The position numbers and the translations under genes are program-made. Shown here in pieces: positions 36,116 to 49,085 of a stretch of DNA of 64,000 nucleotides (positions within the stretch are counted from its first letter, which is position 1; each line of letters begins with the position of its first letter). The notes below the pieces were generated by a model, which saw only the letters and a program-made list of their open reading frames with translations, searched no databases and had not been told where the DNA came from. The DNA comes from Vigna angularis (taxonomy: Eukaryota; Streptophyta; Magnoliopsida; Fabales; Fabaceae), in assembly GCF_016808095.1 (NCBI RefSeq), contig NC_068972.1, positions 3,919,001 through 3,983,000 of the forward strand, in the 5' to 3' direction.

Positions 36116-38934
36116 TTACGAAGCCAAGAGTGCTTCTAACTTAGCAATCTGATCATCCTCATTCTTAGGAACAGGATCCTTGTTAACCTCTTGATACAAA
36201 TCATGTTTCCACTTGTCTACTCGCGACTTAACGGGTCGATGAACTTGTCTTCCATTAAGTTTATCTCTTCCCCTGTAATTATTGTCGCCTCCACTGCCCC
36301 CAAACCTTACTCTTGACGAAAAACCATCCCTCCTTGCTTCACTCTTATTGAGTGCTCTGCCCTCTGTAATTTGTTTCTCAGGTCTATCCAGATGATGAGG
36401 ATTGCTGCTTCTTTCCTCCTTCCTTTCATTCCTTTCCATAAAATGGTCTGTATGGCTTGACTTTACTGCTACCATTGGAGCTGGATTAGCATCTGCTGAA
36501 TCCACAGGAATCTTCTTCTCCCTGAATGCTCGTCGTTTCCTCATAGTAGGGGGTAGATCGTCTTTTCTTTCGGCAAAACCATCTCTTTTCTGCAAATTAT
36601 CATTCAGTTTCACCTGAGATTTCATATTCGTTTGCTCTCTACTTTGACCTGTCTCCAACCTTTCATTATCGTCTTTACCCTGAGTAAAGACTTTTCCTGC
36701 ATGCAATGAAAGAATATTTTATGATTCATTTCAGTGTATTGAGTCAATCTAAATATCATTCATGCACAATAAAGCCGAAGTAAGCTTACCACCAGCTTCC
36801 CTTTGTCCATTGCTTCGACCAGCCTGCCCAGTACTACCCCGTTCTTCATGCTGTTATACAACAAGCATAGGCAAGCCTAAGATGGTTATATATGGTGGCA
36901 CTTGAAGGCATGGGACTGAACCAGAATCCGCTACATCAGCCCAGAAAAATAGTTTGCATATACTGAATAACAGTTAATCATATACAAGGAATTTTAAACC
37001 TATTAATCAAATGAATCTCATGTCATCTTGAAAATGATAATTGAGACATTTCCTTTTCGATATAGCAAAAAAGTAAGAGGCAAAAGTAGATAAATATAGC
37101 AACTTCTTACAAATCAAGTGTGGTAAGAATAAAAACTTGTTAGGATATTTACCTTGTTTATCAGTAATATATTTTGTCTAGGGTTACCTTATTTATCATG
37201 ATTATATTGTGTCTAGGACTACCCTATTTATCATGTTATCTCCCTCTCTCAATCTCAACTCTGTCATTTTGAAGAAGTGTGGGAAAGCAAATGATTTGAT
37301 ATCATACAGGTCGGACAACAACTATGCAAGTATAAACTACCCAGTCATACAACGTTTAAACTAAAAAGAAAGTACCACTTGTTTTCTTTTGATAACATTT
37401 CTAGTTCACATTTCACCTCGAATAACAATACCATGTACCGATCCCATCAATCAATATTGAATAATTTGCAAGTCGGGACAAGTTGTATTGGTTAAATATC
37501 GAGATAAAGGTCATGGCCAATAATTTTCATTACAATTGCAAGGCCAAGCAAATGAAATCGCTCACAAGTCGTACCAGACAGCTAATGGCGTGAAACAGAG
37601 TAACAATTAGTCTATCACGTTTTTCTCCCTGCACCTTCCTTTCCCAAAACAATACAAACCATTTACTAGCGCCACAATACAACTGATTCTGTGCAATTGC
37701 AATCCAAGGCCATATGCAATGACTGTGAACTCAAGTTCACAACTAAATCACGGGGAATGACTTAACTAGGTAGTGTATAACATTAACAAATATAATTTTT
37801 TTTCTAAAATGACTAAATACTAACCAAAAATGTTCATGGGAATGACATTCCTGGGTATAATATTCAGGGGATTTTGCTCCTGGGAAAGAAATAGTATCCT
37901 ATGAAACACTCACCCACTGAGATAAGTTTAGTACCTATTTTTAACATCAAAGAAATTTTTTAGCATTCGTAAATTACAAAAAGAAAAACTAGGGGATTTG
38001 ACTCCTGGGAAAGAAATATTATATTATGAAACAAGTAATTACTGATATTAGGTTTAGTACCTATTTTTAACATCAGAGAAATTTTTTTGGCATAGGTAAA
38101 TTACGACAAAAAAAAATTGAGTAGAGAGCAAGACTTACAACTTCCTGATCGTGATTCGAGAGTACAACTCAAAATCAGAACAATTATTGGGAGAAAGTAA
38201 ATAGTTTAACCGCTTAAACAGAGCAGGGGAATGATACATTTATTTTTTCTTTTATTTCCTACAAATCCCTTTTGGCTTGACACACTTACCAGGAACTCAA
38301 GAAGGGACTTAAACAGAATATAAACAAGATAAAATTCATCATAGAAATTTGAGCACAATTAGTATCATAACTCGGTGCCCTGAGAAATAGAAATGGCTCA
38401 TGCATTTGTGACCTGGTAATAAGAGCGAGATCTTGATGGCTGAGACGAATGTTTGGATGGCTGTCCATGATCATTTGAATTTGATTTCTTGGGAGCAGAA
38501 GCATCGAAAGGTTCTCGCCTAGAATGATGTGGTGGCGGCGGGTTTCTCTTATCTCCACCATCAGAGGTTACTCTGTTCCTGTCCCTTTCTCTTTCTTGTC
38601 TACCATCCCTTCTATATCTCTTGGGACTACAGCCCACAACCCCAAAAACAACATTCAAAAACGAAACCATCTATGTATTTTCCCCATAACTGTAAGCAAT
38701 GCATTTAAAATTAAGCCAACCCCCGTGTAATCGAAAAAAAAAACATGGAATTGCGATATTGGAACAGTTAACCCAATGCACTACGTGAAATGTTAGGTTC
38801 AAGTGAAAAGCAGACAATTGTTATTAGGTTGAAAATGGGAATGGGAATTGAAATCGGAGTGAGAAGAGAGAGCACCTTGGTTCTTGATCGAACTTGGAGT
38901 GGCGACGCTTGGAATCAGAGTCTCGATGAGACAT
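36116..38934 (-). CDS. unrecognised conserved plant protein, arginine-rich, probably nuclear (304 aa)
   Basis: Four exons from 5': 38934-38876, 38626-38413, 36850-36790 and 36696-36116, summing to 915 nt in frame. The start MSHRDSDSKRRHSKFD leads into a charged region (SPKRYRRDGRQERERDRNR) and then Pro/His/Ser-rich sequence, typical of nuclear or RNA-associated proteins. The C-terminal exon is hydrophilic with RMRK-type basic clusters (TMRKRRAFREKK) and closes with a well-ordered tail (VDKWKHDLYQEVN, then DDQIAKLEALLAS) that looks like a conserved short helix. No RRM, zinc finger or known domain is visible. Intron 2 is 1.56 kb and holds a tandem duplication. I do not recognise the family by name; a role in RNA processing or export would be only a guess from composition. 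Confidence 0.8.
37867..38110. repeat. tandem duplication of ~120 bp inside an intron
   Basis: Two adjacent units starting GGGGATTTTGCTCCTGGGAA (37867) and GGGGATTTGACTCCTGGGAA (37993), each continuing through GGTTTAGTACCTATTTTTAA-like sequence. They are diverged by scattered substitutions and small indels. Confidence 0.8.
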
Positions 38935-41900
38935 TAGGTTTTTTTCTGTCGAAAATTGGAAAGGATTAGGATTAGGGCTAACCATGTTTCAGTTTCAAAT
39001 ATAGTAAAAGTGATTCATTTTAGATCTCACAATCGTCATTGAACACACTACCCACCTCAAATATCAAATTTGTTTATCGCATATTGAAGATATTATTACT
39101 TGAACAAATATAGTTATTTTTTTTAATTTTAGTTTGAAATAAATCATACACAACATAATTTAAATCACAGAATAATAGTCGTTAATTAAACCTTAACACT
39201 TTGGCAATTTCATCACATCCTATATTAATAATGAGTAGACTTAGAACTTCGCATGAATTGTATAAATATATAAAATTCAGATAAAATTATTCTATTAATG
39301 ATAAAAGTTGGAAGTTTAATATCTGTGTGTGTGAAATGCTTTATCAAGTAAAATTTAAAATGTGTAAAAAAAATATTCAAAATTTAAAAAATAAGTTAAG
39401 TTAATAGACTTAAAATTATTGATACATATGTCAGTTTTATAAGAAGAATTAAGTATGCTAGTTGTTAAGCTAGTGTTTACTGCATAAAATTAACAATAGT
39501 GCATGCCTCAGCACATTCATATTCATCTTCTATTTGTTTGCTTTGTGGAATTAGTCTGTGGAGAAACATGTTACCTGGTATCATTTTTGAGGACGCTAAG
39601 GAGACAAATAATGAAACGAAAATATCCGATAGAAAAAGAAAGCAGAAAAGCAAAAAAAAAAATGGAGGGAGAAAGGAGTACGTGCTTTTGGAGAGTGTAG
39701 AGAGTTTCTCTTGTGGTCAAGGGTGAATTTACGATAATTATTTCCATCTTACAACTTTTGTTAGGATTATGTTAGTAAAACACTAAGCTTAATACAAAAA
39801 AACTCCATTTCATCAACACTATTAATGAAAAACATGGTTGAGATAAGTATGTTTGTAAGAAGTGATTTCGCTATATTAAAAATATAATTGTTAAGTGAAT
39901 GATCAATGATAAAGTTTCTTAGAAAGGTTTATAATAAATTTATAACTAATTTCTTTTTATCTTTTTAAAAATATAAATTCTTTGTATATTCTCGATAATT
40001 TTATGTTATTATTCTGATACATCGTTGAGCGGTATTGACATTAAACATCAGTTTCATTGTATAAGTCTGGAAGCATTTTAGTTCCAGCCGTTGAGTGTCC
40101 TGAATGTTTTTGTGTTAAATGGCAATAAGACCACTGAGCGCCATTATTGTATTGTAGGTCGGGAGCATTTTAGCTCCAAGACGCAAATAACACAAACTTT
40201 TTCCAAAAGAATGATGTTGAACGTTAGTATTATCTCTAAGTGCCTGTCTTTAAGAAAAGTTTGACACTAAGCAACACATATGAGCGCCAATTTGTATAAT
40301 TGGATTTGTCTCCTTCTTTGGTTGTTTCATATACATCTATGATGGAAGTGATATATGATTATAATATTGTTTATTTCTAATTGAGGATATGATATGGTTG
40401 TGGACACCTACGGTGATGGTGTTGAAGGATTTTCAAAGAGAAATTATTTGTGGTGATGACTTTAGTGCATGCATTGACATTTGTGATTCAGTAAGAGTAT
40501 AATGTATTATACAATGAAGAGTAGTATAAGGTTTTAGTCTATGGATATTGTTTGGTCATAGACATAAAAGAGAATAATCTTGTGTGTGGTCGAGTGATAA
40601 CCCTTAGAGGCTAGACTCTACTGTACTTAGAAACCACCACAGGTGCATACCTTTAGTAAGTTTTGATATCAAGATCATGTATCCTGATAATCGAGTCTAG
40701 TGTTAATTGTTTGTATGTATCTATATGATTTATTGTATTTAATTCATGCTTAGTTTATATTTGATATGATTTAATTGTCTTAGATAATTATTTTGCACAT
40801 TAGTTTATTCTGTTGTTTCTTTTGTGTTTCTTGTGTTCTGTTTTTTTTTACAATGATCAGTTTATTGTTTAATATTTTATATAATTATTTTACTTTTTTC
40901 TAATTATTGTTTCTTTCTAAATATTGAATATTTGACAATATCAAATTTTTTATGATTTCTTATGAAAGTTAATTAATAAATATTAAAAGAATATGAAAGT
41001 GGATGAATACTTGTATACCCATTATCAATGAAAATGATGCAAAAATTTCATATCATATAATAAAGATAATTATGAATTTATACTCATGGAATAAAATAAT
41101 GTAATTAGCTTTTCTGTCAAGGTTCACTTTGTCCAGTTGTCATTCCTAATTAATACTAAGTAACTATAAAATATGTCTAAAATGTAAGACTTTATTCATG
41201 TAAACAACTTAATACTTATTTAATATTTTATCTCACATTTATTTATAAAGTGATATTATTTGAACAACTACTCCGAGATATTACCAATCTAAATAACTAT
41301 ATTACATTGATTAAATCTACAAAAATATATAAAAAAATACTATAATATTTAAGTTTAATGCTTAACAGGTGAGTGGTTTTCCATCTTTTATGTTTAGTAG
41401 TAGTAGTGATTTCATTACTCATCATACCTAAGTAGCCTTTATTGAATCTAATACACTATAGCCCTCTGTAAGTTGCATGCAAACCAAAAAATATATATAG
41501 TCATAAGTCAAGAAAACTTAAAAATATTCATGAATCTTTTATTTTGGTGGCAAAAATGAGTTGTAATAACACACTTAACAGTAGTTTATTATTTGGATTA
41601 AGATGGCACAACAGTTCATGGAATTTAAATTTTTTTAACCAATCAATCTTTATGAAACACTATATATACATGTAATGCACCACTATATATGTGGTTGATG
41701 ATGATTCCCACAGTAACTAACTAATTTTGTGTATATTTAAGCATGAAGATGCATTCCTCTTCAGATGCCACTTTAATATTTCTAAGTGTTCATAAAAAAA
41801 TAAAAACCATTCTAGTGCTCTTTTAGGTTTATAAAAATAAAAAAAATGATTTTATTCACGATTCGATTAACTTTTAATGATAAACATTTTACGCTACATG

Positions 41901-43440
41901 CCAAATATTTAGTAATGAATATTTTATTTTATTAACACGTAACAAGAAATAGAACAAACTTCATAAATGTAAGAGTTTAATAATACATATCAATAATCAA
42001 TTATCATTTATACCATTTGTACAAGATAACACACAAAATAAAATTATAATACAATCAAATTCATAACCCATTTCTACCTTTCTTCCATTTTTATATATCT
42101 GACTTATTTTTATTTTATATTAGTCATGAGGTATGCTTTGTAAGTTGTAGCATAGAGCCGAAGATGATTCACGGGACATCATTGGAGTCCATAATTCGAA
42201 TTATTCATGTATGTGCTTTCAACCGAATTATATATATTTCTTATTTAATTTGTACCTTTCATTGTATTTGAAGCTAAAATCAACTTTTAGTTTTGTAAAA
42301 TTATTGGACTGCTCTACTAATTTTATGACAAGATTCGCATAGCAGTGTCACGACAAAACATCATCTCCGTTATTTTTACTGCAGTTATCATGTTATGATT
42401 TATATCTATATATCTTTAAATTACTTTCCCATGTGATAGTTGTCTTCATTTTATTTGTTTACATAAAATTATATCTTTATTAATTTTTTGGTTCGTAAAG
42501 TAGTATATTAGTGTCACTGTTTAGTCCAAAAATGAAAAAAAATGATAATTTATTATTATTATAAATAGTTAAACTTAGAGATTTATTTACAAGTGATAAC
42601 ATATTTTAGAAGATAAAATGATGTTGCATCCTAAATAAAGGAAATGCTTCTTTGATTAAACATAAATAAAAAATGAACACTAAATAAAGGGTTTGTTTGA
42701 TTGGTGAAGTGAAAAAGTTGGTGCAGAGGCTGCTATTTGCTGTTCACCGCCTCTCCTGCCCTCTGCTAATCTTGCCTTTCTTTTTGCTGTTCCCTCCCTC
42801 CTAATTTCCAGTTCCACCCTCTTTATACACTGTCAGATTTATTTATATAACAAATTACGTAACAAAATAAGAGATAAACAGAACAAGTGTATGATAAAAT
42901 GAAAATATTACATCCACAAAAACTATGAAAATTATTACATTTTAGATTTTACTGTTTTTGTCAGCTAATTTAGCCTTTTGAATGTGTTGTATTGTATTAC
43001 GCGTCTTCATATATAACGGTCACTGAGATTTGGATCGTTGTTTTATTCAGTAAGTTAATTGATGGTTGGTTTTTACTTTCAGCACTTTTTTGTTCTGAAA
43101 TGGATATTTTGGATCATAATTTTAACATCTATTCGAAAATATAAAAAAGACAATAATAGATTCTTTGAACAAAAGACAAAATGTAGATCAACTGATAAAC
43201 TACTTTGATTTCGTTAGACTCATACAATTAAATCAGCCTTTTCTATGCAACAAATTGCTTAGAAACAGTACACAATAAAAAATAAAAACAAGGAAAACAT
43301 AGATAAGGCGATTTTCTGACTCACAAGTAATGCATTTAGCTCTACTTAATTATTATAACCGGTAAAAGGTGCATTGTGTAAGAGAGGTTTTTCTTTTCTT
43401 TTGCAGTACCAGGGGAAGTTCTTTATGTACTACACGGTTT
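38935..43440. other. 4.5-kb spacer with diffuse repeat-like patches, no gene seen
   Basis: Mostly AT-rich. The patch at 40020-40270 holds two related phrases (GTCTGGAAGCATTTTAGTTC and GTCGGGAGCATTTTAGCTCC), and 40390-40700 is less AT-rich with interrupted frames. Both look like old transposon remnants but carry no recognisable protein or ends. The frame at 39499-39726 is Lys-rich low complexity and not supported. Confidence 0.45.
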
Positions 43441-43450
43441 TCTGCTGCAA

Positions 43451-43456
43451 TATATA
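43451..43456 (+). promoter_or_regulatory. candidate TATA box of the GH10 gene
   Basis: TATATA in CTGCAATATATACCCC, 47 bp before the start codon. Confidence 0.5.
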
Positions 43457-43502
43457 CCCCTGATACTAACTTGAAATTTATACTTCTTTGATCAGTGTAA
43501 AG

Positions 43503-46500
43503 ATGAAAGGCTGCGACTTTTTGTTCATTACCATTTGCCTTTTACTGATATCAGGTTTCTATCCGTGCCTTCATTCCCTCTCTGTCAATGCCAGACACTT
43601 ATTCATTCTCTCATACCATTTCTAATATATATTCTCAACATGTGCAGGGCTTGGCGTCCATACTTTGTCTTATGATTATTCTGCTACCACAAAGGTAATA
43701 ACGTTTCCTCACCAATGGTTTCATTTACTATAATCTGGAAAGTTCACGCTAGAGCATTCTTTCTGAGATGAAAAAGATGTTTTCTATGTCATTTTAACAA
43801 ATTCATTTTATAAATTATAGCTTAAACCAGACTAGATATAGCTATGTGGTTGCCTCAGCGGTTAGTACACAAACTTACTTGTGTTGCCTTTAATTTGAAA
43901 ATATGCAGTGTTTAGTAGAACCTGAGAGAGCGCAGTATGGAGGAGGAATTATAGTAAATCCAGAATTTGATCACAACATAGATAGTTGGAAAGTGTTTGG
44001 AAAAGGGTCAATCAAGGAACAAATATCGAATGAAGGCAATAGATTCATTGTTGCTCACAACAGAACACAACCGTTGGATAGTTTCTCTCAGAAGGTCCAA
44101 CTTCAGAAAGGCATGCTATACACCTTTTCTGGTAGCTTCACTTTCTCCATTGTTTGCTTATATCACATCTCTTTCACTAAGATTCATTTAAGGAATGTTT
44201 TGACATGGATGCACCACTTTTCTGAAACATTTTGAATGATCGTTTTTCTCCCTTCTCCATATTCAGCTTGGTTTCAGGTGAGTGAAGGAAGTGACACGGT
44301 GTCAGTGATGTTCAGAACAAAAGAAAGTGAACTGGTACGAGGTGGCCAGGTGATAGCAAAACATGGATGCTGGACCCTTCTAAAAGGTGGCATAGCTGCA
44401 AACTTTTCAAGCCCTGTTGAAATTCTTTTTGAGGTGAAACACATTCTGGATTTATACCTACCATTCTTTCAGCGAGAAAACCGTTACTGGGACCAAAATG
44501 AAAATCAAGATAGATATCAACAACAACCAAAAACATAATTATACCTGCCTATTTTCATCTTGTCTTAGTTTACATGTTTCCTAAAAATTCAACTGAAGTA
44601 ATACTACAGGGCACCAATTTGTGGGAATAAAATGCATATAAAATTAAAGGAATTATAAGTTTGTGAATTGCGTGAGATAACTTCATTTTGTGTGTATTTT
44701 GATATATGTTTCGTTAGCTAAAATTTGTTGAACCCTGTAGAGCAAAAATTCAACTGTGGAAATATGGGCTGACAATGTCTCGTTACAACCATTCACGAAA
44801 AAGCAGTGGAGATCACAACAAGATGCCAGCATTGAGAGGGTAAGCTTATAAGCAAATCCCACCCTCTTCACAAAGTCGTGAAATTTAAATCAAACTCAAT
44901 CTTACAAAACTAATAAGAAGGGTTTGTACCCACTTATTTTTAGTTAACCTGGGACTTCTAACATTAGGGAAAGAACCATTGCATTTATTTTAATACCACT
45001 ACTAAAATGAAATTCACCAATTGTTAGTCAAGCATATGGTCATTATTAAGAGTATGACAGCAGTAGCAAACCAAATTGCATAGACAAAATCAGTAGCATA
45101 GACAAAATCAGTGGCAGTAAATAGTAGACTATAAAATACATTTCTTTTTTGTTGTCTTACTTTTTATTTTCTCTTTGATCTTCTAAATTTACCCTGGTCT
45201 CTGAAAATGTGTGTGTGGGACTAAATAATTTTTTGTCAATTTACCATACTAACAACGCTAAGTTGATTGACTTAACAAACATCCATGTAACCTGTCACAA
45301 ATTGTCATGTGTGCTACTTGATCAAAGTATAAATCTTTGAACTTGGGACCAAATTCAAACTAAAATTAACATAAGAACCAGAAAGTATTTGAACCTAATT
45401 CGTACAAGGAAACAAAAGTTACGTCTTGATATAAAACATGCAGGTACGTAAGAGGAGAGTGAGATTCCAAATAACCCGTGTAAGTGAAACAGCATTGAAA
45501 GGAGCTACAGTCATCGCCACACCAGTAAAGTTGAACTTCCCATTTGGATGTGGAATGAACCATTACATCCTCACAAACAAAGACTACCAGAATTGGTTTG
45601 TGTCTAGGTTCAAATTCGCAACCTTCACTAATGAGATGAAGTGGTACAGTACAGAGAAAGAGCAAGGCGTGGAAAACTATACTGTCGCAGATGCCATGCT
45701 GAAATTTACCAAAGAGAATGGCATTTCTGTGAGAGGCCATAACATTTTCTGGGACGATCCAAAATATCAGCTTGAATGGGTCAAGACCCTATCACCTGAG
45801 GATTTGAAAAAAGCAGCAGCAAAAAGAATGGAATCTGTGGTTTCAAGATACAAAGGACAACTGATTGCATGGGATGTGATGAATGAGAATCTCCACTTCC
45901 ACTTCTTTGAGGACAAACTCGGCCAAAACGCCTCTGCAGAAGCATATGCAACAGCTTACGAGCTTGATTCAACGCCAAAAATGTTCCTGAATGAGTATAA
46001 CACCATTGAATATAGTGGGGATGAGGCCTCCAGCCCTGTCAACTATATAAAGAAAATTAAGGAGATTCTGTCGTTTCCAGGAGTAGCTGGAATGTCAGCA
46101 GCAATAGGGTTGCAAGGCCATTTTGCAAGTGGCCAGCCAAACCTTGCTTACATGAGGTCATCTCTTGATCTTCTTGCTACAACTGGACTTCCAATGTGGC
46201 TCACAGAAGTCAGTGTGGATCCACAACCAAGTCAGGTATTTCCTTAACTTCAAAAAATATTTTTATGAATTTCTCCTTCATGAACCAACTTTACCTTGTA
46301 ACATTACACATTAAGTCATGGTGTAGATTTGGTTATAAAGTTTATTAAAATAAATTAAACAAAAGGTGTATTTTGATTAATCAGAATACACTATCAGCCG
46401 GTGTAAGCAAAACAGTCCTATATTTTCACTAAATCACACAACGTCATGTGTGTACTGTAAATTTGCTGGTATTTTTAACAAGTACCTTAGCTATAACAGT

Positions 46501-47060
46501 TTCTGCTGAATCAGTATATTTTTTTTTTCTGATAGAGTATGGAAATTACTCATCAAATTATTTCCTTTAGTTCTTCTCAAAGACCCCTAAAAGCAAAAGG
46601 GATAAACTTTTATCTTTTTATCTATTAAAAAATAGAAAAAGAAGGAAATTTCAGTGTACCAGCATGGTGACTGACTGCATTATCTTTACTTTGGTCATTT
46701 TGGTTTGCTGAATAGGCAGAGTATTTGGAAGAAGTACTGAGAGAGGCGTACTCTCATCCTGGTGTTGATGGGATTATAATGTTTTCTGGTCCAGCACAAG
46801 CTGGTTTCAATGCCACTACTCTGGCGGATGAGAATTTCAAAAATACTCCTGCTGGAGACGTTGTGGACAAGCTCATTCGGGAGTGGGGGACTGGGCCTAA
46901 CATTGCCACAGCAGATGGCAGAGGAATCGTAGATATTTCACTGCACCATGGAGATTATGATGTAACTGTCACACATCCTCGAATCCACTCCCCTAGAAAG
47001 TTGAATCTGAGTGTAAAGAGAGATTTATCCCTTGAAACCATTCATGTGAAAATGTATTAA
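43503..47060 (+). CDS. endo-1,4-beta-xylanase with CBM22 module (GH10)
   Basis: Exons 43503-43554, 43648-43694, 43909-44131, 44267-44433, 44741-44839, 45444-46235 and 46716-47060 join in frame to 574 aa. It cleaves internal beta-1,4 links of xylan in the secondary cell wall. Layout: signal peptide (about 1-18), CBM22 carbohydrate-binding module (about 45-190, with WKVFGKGSI, RFIVAHNRTQPLDSFSQKV and KHGCWTLLKGG), then the GH10 barrel (about 215-500). The acid/base Glu is in WDVMNEN (about residue 344) and the nucleophile Glu in WLTEVS (about 451), so both catalytic residues are present. NEMKWYSTE and RGHNIFWDDP are also typical of plant GH10. Plant enzymes of this group often read TEVD after the nucleophile; here it is TEVS, which I believe occurs in some family members. 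The start is the only ATG giving a signal peptide, and all junctions keep frame. Confidence 0.95.
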
Positions 47061-47805
47061 TAAAATAAGATTGTAATAGAATGGTCGTCAGCATCATGAT
47101 TGATTTACCTGGTAAATTAGTAACATAAGTAGTTAGTTAAGTTGTTGTAATTTGTGCTGATAAAAAAAAAGTTGTAATTTGTGAGATATTTTCAACTTAG
47201 AACATTAAGAGAGATATTTTCTTGCAATTTGTGATAGAATTTGGGCATTAGGAATTGTTGTAGGTGGCAGTTCATATGCTGATGTTATACGGCAGCCATG
47301 GGCAAGAGTGGATCAAGTGAGAACAATCTCAAAAGGGTAGTATTTGTGGGCCATTTGCAAGATAAGATTGTTAAAGGATGATTGTCAGAATCAGTACTCT
47401 AAAGTCGGAAACTAAGGTTAGATTGATCCATCAAAGAAAGGTAAAAATTCTGATATTTTCCACAATAAAACCAAAGGACCTTCTTTTCAGTAATCTCTAA
47501 ATAAAAAATATACCGTTTGTCAGAAACCTGCTACCAACCAGTGATCAAATCTAATAGAACATAAGTTCAAATCAATGCTACATAAAAAGTTCCGTATACA
47601 TCAACTGAGAACTCTTTTTCACAGTAAAAAACGAAAATAAAATACAATAAAGTCCAAACAACTAAAAAATTGTGTTTCTGATTGCAAAACCAGCTTTCCT
47701 ACCTATTCAACAACCAGCTGGACAAACTGCAAAAATGAAGAAAGAGATGAATTATACTTAATTTCTCCTTCCCATTGAGATCTCCACACACAAACGAGAT
47801 AAAAG
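47061..47805. other. spacer between convergent GH10 and peptide genes
   Basis: Holds the 3' flanks of both genes. Nothing further recognised. Confidence 0.5.
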
Positions 47806-48063
47806 TCACTTGTTATGGGTTGGATTTGAGTTGCTTGGAGGATTCTTCCTTAAACTTGTGGTTACTGGTCTCTGAGTGGCCTCATACTCTATTTTCAATT
47901 TTTCTATACTTGCAGAGCAAGAGGAGGCACGAGCTAGCAGCTTCCGTGGCGGACAACTGCGAATCCAATTACTTCTAGTTTCATCAGTGATTGCAACTAT
48001 AGAGCAAATGAAGAAGTGTGCGAGAATCAAGACAAATAGGCCCACACGTTGAGTGGTTTTCAT
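47806..48063 (-). CDS. small secreted peptide precursor with CLE/IDA-like C-terminus (85 aa)
   Basis: Single exon starting at the ATG of MKTTQRVGLFVLILAHF, a clear signal peptide (about residues 1-24), and ending with residues 72-85, RKNPPSNSNPTHNK. That ending resembles the CLE signal core (PSGSNPLHN type: P, S, S, N, P, H and N in register, but Asn replaces the usual Gly and Thr the usual Leu). It also fits the spacing of IDA-type peptides (PPS at positions 3-5, HN at 11-12). The middle is variable and basic with two cysteines (37 and 49). Length and architecture (signal peptide, variable linker, C-terminal motif) are those of post-translationally processed peptide hormones. The neighbouring GTG-initiated extension was not used. 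A copy of its upstream region lies inverted at 56331-57240 without the coding part. Family assignment is uncertain. Confidence 0.65.
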   Translation of the reverse strand: MKTTQRVGLFVLILAHFFICSIVAITDETRSNWIRSCPPRKLLARASSCSASIEKLKIEYEATQRPVTTSLRKNPPSNSNPTHNK

Positions 48064-48214
48064 GGCAGAGTCTAGTGTAAACACAACAATCGAAGACAGG
48101 TAGAAAGAACGGAGCTCTGGTGCTTGGAACTATCCCATAGGAAAATAGCAAGGCGTTGTAGTTTGTGTCTAAGATAAAAGAAGGGAAGTATAGTGATGTA
48201 TCTGAAGTGGATCA

Positions 48215-49085
48215 ATCTTTTCTATTTGTTTGTTGGTGACAAGTGAAGACTATGAGACAATGAAGAAAAGCATTCAAGGTTTTTTTAGCAATAACACTCA
48301 ATAGCTGTGTGAAAGAATCAGATTCAGGGAATTGAAGAGGAAGTAGAAGAATGATGCATGGGTTATTTAACCTCTGCCATGTTCTTTGTTGTGTAGTGGG
48401 GTAGAACATGGAATGGAAGGAGCTTATCATGTGATCCTTAATCAAATCCCATACTTCTGACATTTCCACAATCTTTCCATCACATGCCAATACATATCAT
48501 GTGACTAATCACATGATATATTAATGGGTTTCCTCATTTGGCTATATTACTTTTCATTATACAGCTAAACCTAGCTGGGTAAGATCACTGTCTAGGAGCA
48601 TGAAGCTTCTTCCTCCCAAGGGAAGTATCTTTTACAGCCTCTCCACACATGTAACAGAAACACTGCCGTGAGTTATAATGCAATTGTATTTTTTGTATAG
48701 AACTCAATAACAAACCAATTATACTTGCAGACACATCTTGTCTATGGAAGATATTTATTAGGGAACACGCAGTACGTCACTTTTTCATGGTTCGCAGAAT
48801 TTGGTGTAAAGGATGTAACCTTTTCTAAATGGTATTTTATAAAGGTTTTGAGGTTTCACGCAGATATTTTTATAGGGGATGTGGTATTTATAAATCAAAG
48901 TGTCTTTCTTGTTTAGAATTAAATTTGCATGTGAGACTGCAGGTTCAATATTCTTTCTGCTGATGAAAACATATGGTCCATGTCAGCAAGAATAAAATAT
49001 AATATGCAACAGCGACCTTAATAAAATATTTTAGTTACACTGACTAGTTTAATCAAATTAGTTCATGAATCATGTTCAGATGCTG
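48215..49085 (+). repeat. left arm of ~870-bp inverted repeat
   Basis: Read in reverse complement, this stretch aligns with 56331-57240 along its length. Examples: GACACATCTTGTCTATGGAA against inverted TTCATAGATACGATGTGTC; CAGTCTCACATGCAAATTT present in both; GGCATGTGATGGAAAGATTG present in both. It comprises the 5' flank of the peptide gene at 47806-48063. Confidence 0.85.

Noticed and set aside
39499..39726. 75-codon open frame with a Lys-rich end
   Set aside because: Polypurine-driven composition and no family resemblance; not supported as a gene.
48212..48490. Frame beginning MACDGKIVEMSEVWD, with a similar frame at 56990-57190
   Set aside because: Similarity is explained by the inverted repeat. 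The frame starts at TTG, not ATG, and the two copies diverge and end differently, so I do not call a gene or conserved uORF.
48215..49085. Possible microRNA precursor in the inverted-repeat arm
   Set aside because: I compared the arm with plant miRNA sequences I remember and found no match, and saw no local hairpin within one arm; the pairing partner is 7 kb away.
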